A stretch of 10,064 bases of DNA from Bdellovibrionaceae bacterium UBA2316. Its GTDB lineage: Bacteria > Bdellovibrionota > Bdellovibrionia > Bdellovibrionales > Bdellovibrionaceae. The stretch covers positions 1 through 10,064 of the forward strand of contig DDVI01000138.1 in NCBI GenBank assembly GCA_002345205.1, read 5' to 3'. Shown here piece after piece: positions 6,551 to 10,064 of the stretch; within the stretch, counting starts at the first letter, position 1; every line of letters starts with the position of its first letter. A model generated the notes under the pieces. It had not been told where the DNA came from. It saw nothing but the letters and a program-made list of their open reading frames with translations, and searched no databases. The translations under genes and the position numbers were made by a program.

Positions 6551-8059
6551 ATGACGCTAGAAAACGGAACCCTGATGCCTTTGCGGCAATATCTTAAACA
6601 AACAAATATTATATTTGAAGACAGCTCACATGGTTTTGCTACAACTGACTTTATCACGCATTCAGCACTTTTGACTATTTACCCTAAAGACTCAAGGGAG
6701 TTGAATCAGGTGGTTGTTAAACTAAATGAATTTAAACAACCATTTCATGTCGTTTCCGCTGGTCATAATTGGGGCTATGGTGATTCCAATCTTTCAGATC
6801 AAATACCGATACTCGTTCATTTACGACTTCTTAATCGTATCCTGGACTATAATAGTGAGTTGGGAACAGTTGAAATTGAACCTGGCGTTACGCAAGAGCA
6901 ATTGGCGCGGTTTCTTTTAAACAATAATTCTCAGTGGTCTTTGGATGTAACCGGTGCGGATGGTTTGGCATCGATTGTGGGAAACTTTCTTGAGCGCGGA
7001 TTCGGACACACCGCCGGTGGCGATCATGAACGCGCAAGTAAAGTAGTTGAAGTTATGACCGTCGAAGGACGGGTATTCTGTCCACAACTGGTATCGTCTG
7101 GATCGTCCCATGTTAAAGGTCTATATCAGCATGACGTCAGTTTAAACTTAGATCGAATTTTTTATCAGACCAATTTTGCGATTGTAACTCGAATGGTAGT
7201 TCAGTTGAAACCAAAACAGTCTCAATCGAGTTTTTGTATTGTGTTTTTGGAAACGGATCAAGATGTGGCCAATGCTGTAGCGGTTGTCAGTCGGCTTAAA
7301 GCTCAAGACGTTATTGCGGCCATTCCTCATATTGGAAACTCGGGACGGCTTCAAAAAACGACTTCGAGTTCCGTAGATGCTCGAATGAACTGGGTGGCGG
7401 CAATTGATATTTCAGGACCGTCGGATTTAGTCCGAGCGCGAAAGAAAATTCTTAGCCAGCATTTTTCTAGTTATCAAAAAATGTTTTTATCTACGACGCG
7501 CGTGAACTGGATTGGGCGACTCATAAATTGGCTTCCGGCAAAATCACTCTATAAAAATCAGTTTGAAAACTTACGTTTGCTAAACCAATTGCTTTCGGGT
7601 ACGCCCACTAACGATTTTGTTATAAACTCAATTGGTAAGGATAGCAAAGCACCCAAGAAAATGAATTGGATAGGCCCATTGTTTCCAAGTCAACCCGGGC
7701 ATTTTTTGAAAGTTAAAAATATCGTTAGCCAAATTTTCACTGAATACGGTTTAGTATATAGCGCGACGGTGTCCGTAGTCAGCAGTCGCTGTGCGGTTAT
7801 GATTACCGAGATTACCGATAGCCAAAACATTGGAATCAGCGAGCAGGTTCTGCAAGAATGTTATCGCCAGTGTCACGAACGCCTTTGGGAGGTGGGGTAC
7901 CCAATTTATCGATACGGTTTAAGATCCGGTGTGGTTTTGGAAAACCAAATGAAACAAAATCCTGAATACCTTAAAGTGTACCAATCTCTAAAAAAACATT
8001 TCGATTCGAATGATTTGCTATCGCGTGGACGATGGGGAGTCCGTATTTTGCCAGAGTAA
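6551..8059 (+). CDS. VAO/PCMH-type FAD-dependent oxidoreductase
   Basis: The 502-residue protein has an N-terminal FAD-binding PCMH-type domain: a SAGHNWGYGD loop (69-78), VEIEPGVTQEQL (107-118) and GNFLERGFGHTAGGDH (144-159). The last closely follows the G-N-x-L-x-R-G-x-G-x-T-x-x-G-D-H pattern of p-cresol methylhydroxylase and vanillyl-alcohol oxidase. NFAIVTRMVVQL (208-219) closes the domain. The substrate domain includes NWIGPLFPSQPG, and the end (DSNDLLSRGRWGV) matches the D-P-x-x-I-L-x-P-G-R ending of this family, whose members number about 520-560 residues. The enzyme would oxidise an alcohol, amine or phenol-like substrate; covalent FAD attachment is possible but not shown. The frame is open to a TTG at 6533. 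ATG 6551 is preferred as the first ATG, though neither has a clear Shine-Dalgarno site; ATG 6575, with GGAAC 7 bases before, is a further option. The nitronate monooxygenase homologue follows. Confidence 0.83.
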   Translation: MTLENGTLMPLRQYLKQTNIIFEDSSHGFATTDFITHSALLTIYPKDSRELNQVVVKLNEFKQPFHVVSAGHNWGYGDSNLSDQIPILVHLRLLNRILDYNSELGTVEIEPGVTQEQLARFLLNNNSQWSLDVTGADGLASIVGNFLERGFGHTAGGDHERASKVVEVMTVEGRVFCPQLVSSGSSHVKGLYQHDVSLNLDRIFYQTNFAIVTRMVVQLKPKQSQSSFCIVFLETDQDVANAVAVVSRLKAQDVIAAIPHIGNSGRLQKTTSSSVDARMNWVAAIDISGPSDLVRARKKILSQHFSSYQKMFLSTTRVNWIGRLINWLPAKSLYKNQFENLRLLNQLLSGTPTNDFVINSIGKDSKAPKKMNWIGPLFPSQPGHFLKVKNIVSQIFTEYGLVYSATVSVVSSRCAVMITEITDSQNIGISEQVLQECYRQCHERLWEVGYPIYRYGLRSGVVLENQMKQNPEYLKVYQSLKKHFDSNDLLSRGRWGVRILPE

Positions 8060-8192
8060 TGGCGTTGCAGCCATAGTACGGCTTATTCTTGTCGCATTTG
8101 GGGAGCGAAAACCCTGCAAAAAGTTCCCGGCGTAGCGTTAAAATTAGGGAAGTGATTGAGAGAATTCGCAGGGACATATAGATTCGGGCCAT
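8060..8192 (+). other. Gap between the two flavoenzymes, possible weak promoter
   Basis: ATGGC (8059-8063) and GCCAT (8070-8074) form a small hairpin right at the preceding stop, without a T-run, so no real terminator separates the two genes. TAAAAT at 8139-8144 matches a -10 at 5 of 6 positions but lacks a good -35 (GCAAAA 17 bases upstream). The genes may therefore be co-transcribed, with or without an extra internal promoter. No reading frame is credible in the gap. Confidence 0.35.
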
Positions 8193-9671
8193 ATGAAAAT
8201 TAATCATCCTGTTCTTATTCAAGGTGGTATGGGCATCGCAGTTTCGGATTGGAAATTGGCCCGTACGGTGTCTCTGACTGGTCAACTCGGTATTGTTTCT
8301 GGAACGGCTATTAACTCGGTTCTGGTTCGTCGTCTTCAGGATGGAGACCTTGACGGTACTACTCGTCGCGCTTTGAAAGCGTTTCCCTCACAGGCTATTG
8401 CTCAAAAAATAATCGATGCGTTTTATATCGAAGGTGGCCGTCCAAAAGGTCAGCCTTATAAACGCGCCATAATGTACAATGTGGTATCTCCGGTTGCTCT
8501 TCTTCAGCAAACGGTAGCTGCGTGTTTCGTTGAGGTTTGGCTAGCTAAAGAAGGACACTGTGGCGTTGTCGGTGTCAACTTGCTTGAAAAAATTCATCTG
8601 CCTAACTTGGCGTGTTTATATGGTGCTATGTTAGCCGATGTCGATTATGTCATCATGGGTGCAGGTATTCCGCGTGAAATTCCAGGCGTTCTAGATTTAC
8701 TCAGCGAAAATAAAAAAGCGGGATTAAAAGTTCCCGTTGCTGATGGTGATGATGTAATTACGTATTTTGATCCTCAGGTTGTGATGGAAGGCATGGAGCT
8801 TAAACCACTTAAGCGACCATATTTTTTTCCTATCGTTTCCTCTGCAACATTAGCGTTGAGTTTGAAAAAGAAATCTACGGGACGTGTGGATGGTTTCATC
8901 GTGGAAGGTCCGCTCGCGGGCGGGCACAATGCACCTCCACGTGGGCAAATGCAGCTAAATGAACGTGGTGAGCCCATCTATGGTGTTCGTGACCAAGTCG
9001 ATTTAGCCGACATGGCTGCACTTGATCTTCCATTTTGGATGGCGGGGGATTATGCGACACCTGAAAAAATGAAAGCGGTCCGTGATCAAGGTGCACATGG
9101 AATTCAAGTCGGAACTTTATTTGCGTTTTCTGAAGAGTCTGGTGTTGACCGCAACCTCAGATTAGATGCGATCAAAACGATTATGACAACGACACCTCCG
9201 GATGGTGGTTGGATTTTTACAGATCCAAGATCGTCTCCCACGGGCTTCCCATTCAAAGCCGCTCGACTGCCGGGAAGTATTTCTGAAAAAACAAACTATT
9301 TAAATCGCAAACGCATTTGTGATTTAGGTTATCTTCGTCACACATATAAGAAGCCAGATGGGACGTTAGGACAACGTTGTCCAGCTGAACCCGTTGCAGA
9401 TTATATCAAAAAGGGTGGCCTTGAAGAAGACACCGTTGGTCGTAAATGTCTGTGTAATGCGTTGATGGCCGATATTGGAATGGCACAAATTCAGGCTGAT
9501 GGTACACCTGAAATTCACTTGTTAACGGCAGGTGACGATTTAAATAACGTGGGTCGATTGGTGAAGGCGGGTCAGGGAACATACAGTGCTCTAGATGTTA
9601 TTAGTTATTTGCTTGGGCCCGAAGTCGCGCGCACTAAATTACCACCGACTCGTGTGGAACAGCATCCTTAG
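8193..9671 (+). CDS. Nitronate monooxygenase-like FMN enzyme (2-nitropropane dioxygenase family)
   Basis: The 492-residue product begins with HPVLIQGGMGIAVSDWKLA (5-23), the standard opening of the nitronate monooxygenase TIM barrel, in which the glycine loop helps hold FMN. Further family marks are YVIMGAGIP (152-160), VEGPLAGGHNAPP (237-249), WMAGDYATPEKM (282-293) and GIQVGTLFAFSEES (303-316), the last being the phosphate-binding end of the barrel. Ordinary family members have about 320-380 residues. This one has an extended C-terminal region with TDPRSSPTGFPFK (343-355) and four cysteines, at 376, 396, 419 and 421, which I recall as typical of a longer subgroup in myxobacteria, actinobacteria and Bdellovibrio. 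The reaction may be nitronate oxidation, but long homologues are mostly untested, and PfaD-type enoyl reductases share the fold. No clear Shine-Dalgarno site precedes the ATG. A strong terminator follows. Confidence 0.88.
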   Translation: MKINHPVLIQGGMGIAVSDWKLARTVSLTGQLGIVSGTAINSVLVRRLQDGDLDGTTRRALKAFPSQAIAQKIIDAFYIEGGRPKGQPYKRAIMYNVVSPVALLQQTVAACFVEVWLAKEGHCGVVGVNLLEKIHLPNLACLYGAMLADVDYVIMGAGIPREIPGVLDLLSENKKAGLKVPVADGDDVITYFDPQVVMEGMELKPLKRPYFFPIVSSATLALSLKKKSTGRVDGFIVEGPLAGGHNAPPRGQMQLNERGEPIYGVRDQVDLADMAALDLPFWMAGDYATPEKMKAVRDQGAHGIQVGTLFAFSEESGVDRNLRLDAIKTIMTTTPPDGGWIFTDPRSSPTGFPFKAARLPGSISEKTNYLNRKRICDLGYLRHTYKKPDGTLGQRCPAEPVADYIKKGGLEEDTVGRKCLCNALMADIGMAQIQADGTPEIHLLTAGDDLNNVGRLVKAGQGTYSALDVISYLLGPEVARTKLPPTRVEQHP

Positions 9672-9683
9672 TTTTTTCTTCTA

Positions 9684-9723
9684 AGCAACTGAAAATTTGG
9701 TTTCAGTTGCTATTCTTTTTTTT
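9684..9723 (+). terminator. Rho-independent terminator after the nitronate monooxygenase homologue
   Basis: AGCAACTGAAA (9684-9694) pairs perfectly with TTTCAGTTGCT (9701-9711) in an 11-bp stem with a 6-base loop, followed by ATTC and eight T (9716-9723). The T-run touches the candidate -35 of the next gene. Confidence 0.93.
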
Positions 9724-9750
9724 GACTCCTCATCAAAAACACTTTCTACT
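9722..9750 (+). promoter_or_regulatory. Candidate promoter of the exported beta-barrel gene
   Basis: TTGACT (9722-9727, 5 of 6 matches) and TCTACT (9745-9750, 4 of 6) are 17 bases apart. The perfect 12-bp palindrome ACTTTTAAAAGT (9748-9759) begins inside the -10 and covers the likely transcription start, a suitable place for a repressor. The leader would be about 48 bases and ends in a strong AAGGAGG. Confidence 0.42.
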
Positions 9751-9805
9751 TTTAAAAGTTACACATTCAAAAACAAATTAATTTTTTTATCTCAAGGAGG
9801 GATAT

Positions 9806-10064
9806 ATGAAGTTGTTTTCGGTTATTGCGATTTCTATTGTGGCTTCGGCATCATTTGCATCGAAAGCTCGTGTAGCAGCGTTGCAAGGCGCAGATCATCT
9901 GGTAGATGTTCAAACAGCGTTTAAAAATCCTGCGTATATTAACAAATTAAATCCAATTTTAACGTTTGAATTTGGTGCGGCCGGCACATCGGCAGAAGGT
10001 GGTATCTTAATGCAAACGGCATCAGCTAACAAAATGTTAGTAGACTTCTTTCGTGACCTCTTGC
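9806..10064 (+). CDS. Exported protein, probably outer-membrane beta-barrel (porin-like), 3' end outside window
   Basis: From the ATG at 9806, 86 codons are open to the window edge. AAGGAGG at 9794-9800 sits 5 bases upstream, the strongest ribosome binding site in the window, which suggests high expression. Residues 1-18 (MKLFSVIAISIVASASFA) are a signal peptide with cleavage before Ser19. The mature start, S-K-A-R-V-A-A-L-Q-G-A-D-H-L-V-D-V-Q-T-A-F-x-N-P, followed by LTFEFGAAG and AEGGILMQ, resembles the opening of a family of abundant outer-membrane proteins I recall from Bdellovibrio, in which the N-terminal helix is followed by beta strands with gly-rich turns. The assignment is from memory of that pattern and only the first part is visible. 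A single gene by position, behind a strong terminator and its own candidate promoter. Confidence 0.72.
   Translation, partial: MKLFSVIAISIVASASFASKARVAALQGADHLVDVQTAFKNPAYINKLNPILTFEFGAAGTSAEGGILMQTASANKMLVDFFRDLL

Noticed and set aside
8059..8074. Terminator after the VAO-type flavoprotein
   Set aside because: The 5-bp stem has no following T-run, unlike the three strong terminators in this window.
9697..9924. Plus-strand reading frame of 75 codons
   Set aside because: It starts inside the terminator and runs out of frame through the exported beta-barrel gene, which has a strong ribosome binding site and a signal peptide.
1..10064. Mobile element, CRISPR array, defence island or biosynthetic cluster
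   Set aside because: No transposase, integrase, regularly spaced repeats, nuclease or helicase genes, or synthase domains are seen; the genes look like ordinary chromosomal single units.

Overview
The window reads as chromosomal DNA from a Bdellovibrionota-type bacterium (Bdellovibrio and relatives), somewhat AT-rich. The best taxonomic pointer is a TIGR02147/DUF4423 regulator at 5621-6448, a family known mainly from Bdellovibrio-like predators and Fibrobacter. A truncated gene at the right edge resembles the secreted outer-membrane proteins of that phylum, and a HEXXH protease and other small exported proteins fit the lifestyle. This assignment is from recalled family traits, not from a search.

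Layout, left to right. 1-562 (minus, cut by the left edge): exported App1-like (DUF2183) HAD phosphatase. 563-784: divergent intergenic region with a GC-rich, hairpin-forming block and a candidate promoter. 785-2656 (plus): OPT-family oligopeptide transporter, ending at a strong terminator. 2712-4049 (minus): amidoligase-like enzyme with an N-terminal signal or anchor. 4200-5150 (plus): secreted HEXXH zinc metallopeptidase with its own terminator. 5257-5628 (plus): small secreted orphan. 5621-6448 (minus): TIGR02147 regulator, overlapping the orphan tail-to-tail by 8 bp. 6551-8059 (plus): VAO/PCMH-type flavoprotein, divergent from the regulator. 8193-9671 (plus): nitronate monooxygenase-like FMN enzyme with a C-terminal cysteine cluster, followed by an 11-bp-stem terminator. 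9806-10064 (plus, cut by the right edge): exported protein, probably an outer-membrane beta-barrel.

Most genes are single transcription units with their own terminator or a divergent partner, so this is not one large operon. The only plausible functional pair by position is the flavin oxidoreductase followed by the nitronate monooxygenase, with the TIGR02147 regulator facing them. Peptide handling is a loose theme (secreted protease, OPT transporter, amidoligase), but it is inferred from family names only. I see no tRNA, rRNA, CRISPR array, insertion sequence or phage gene, and no convincing complete new system. The least ordinary items are the apparently exported amidoligase, the structured GC-rich intergenic block and the cysteine cluster of the nitronate monooxygenase homologue.
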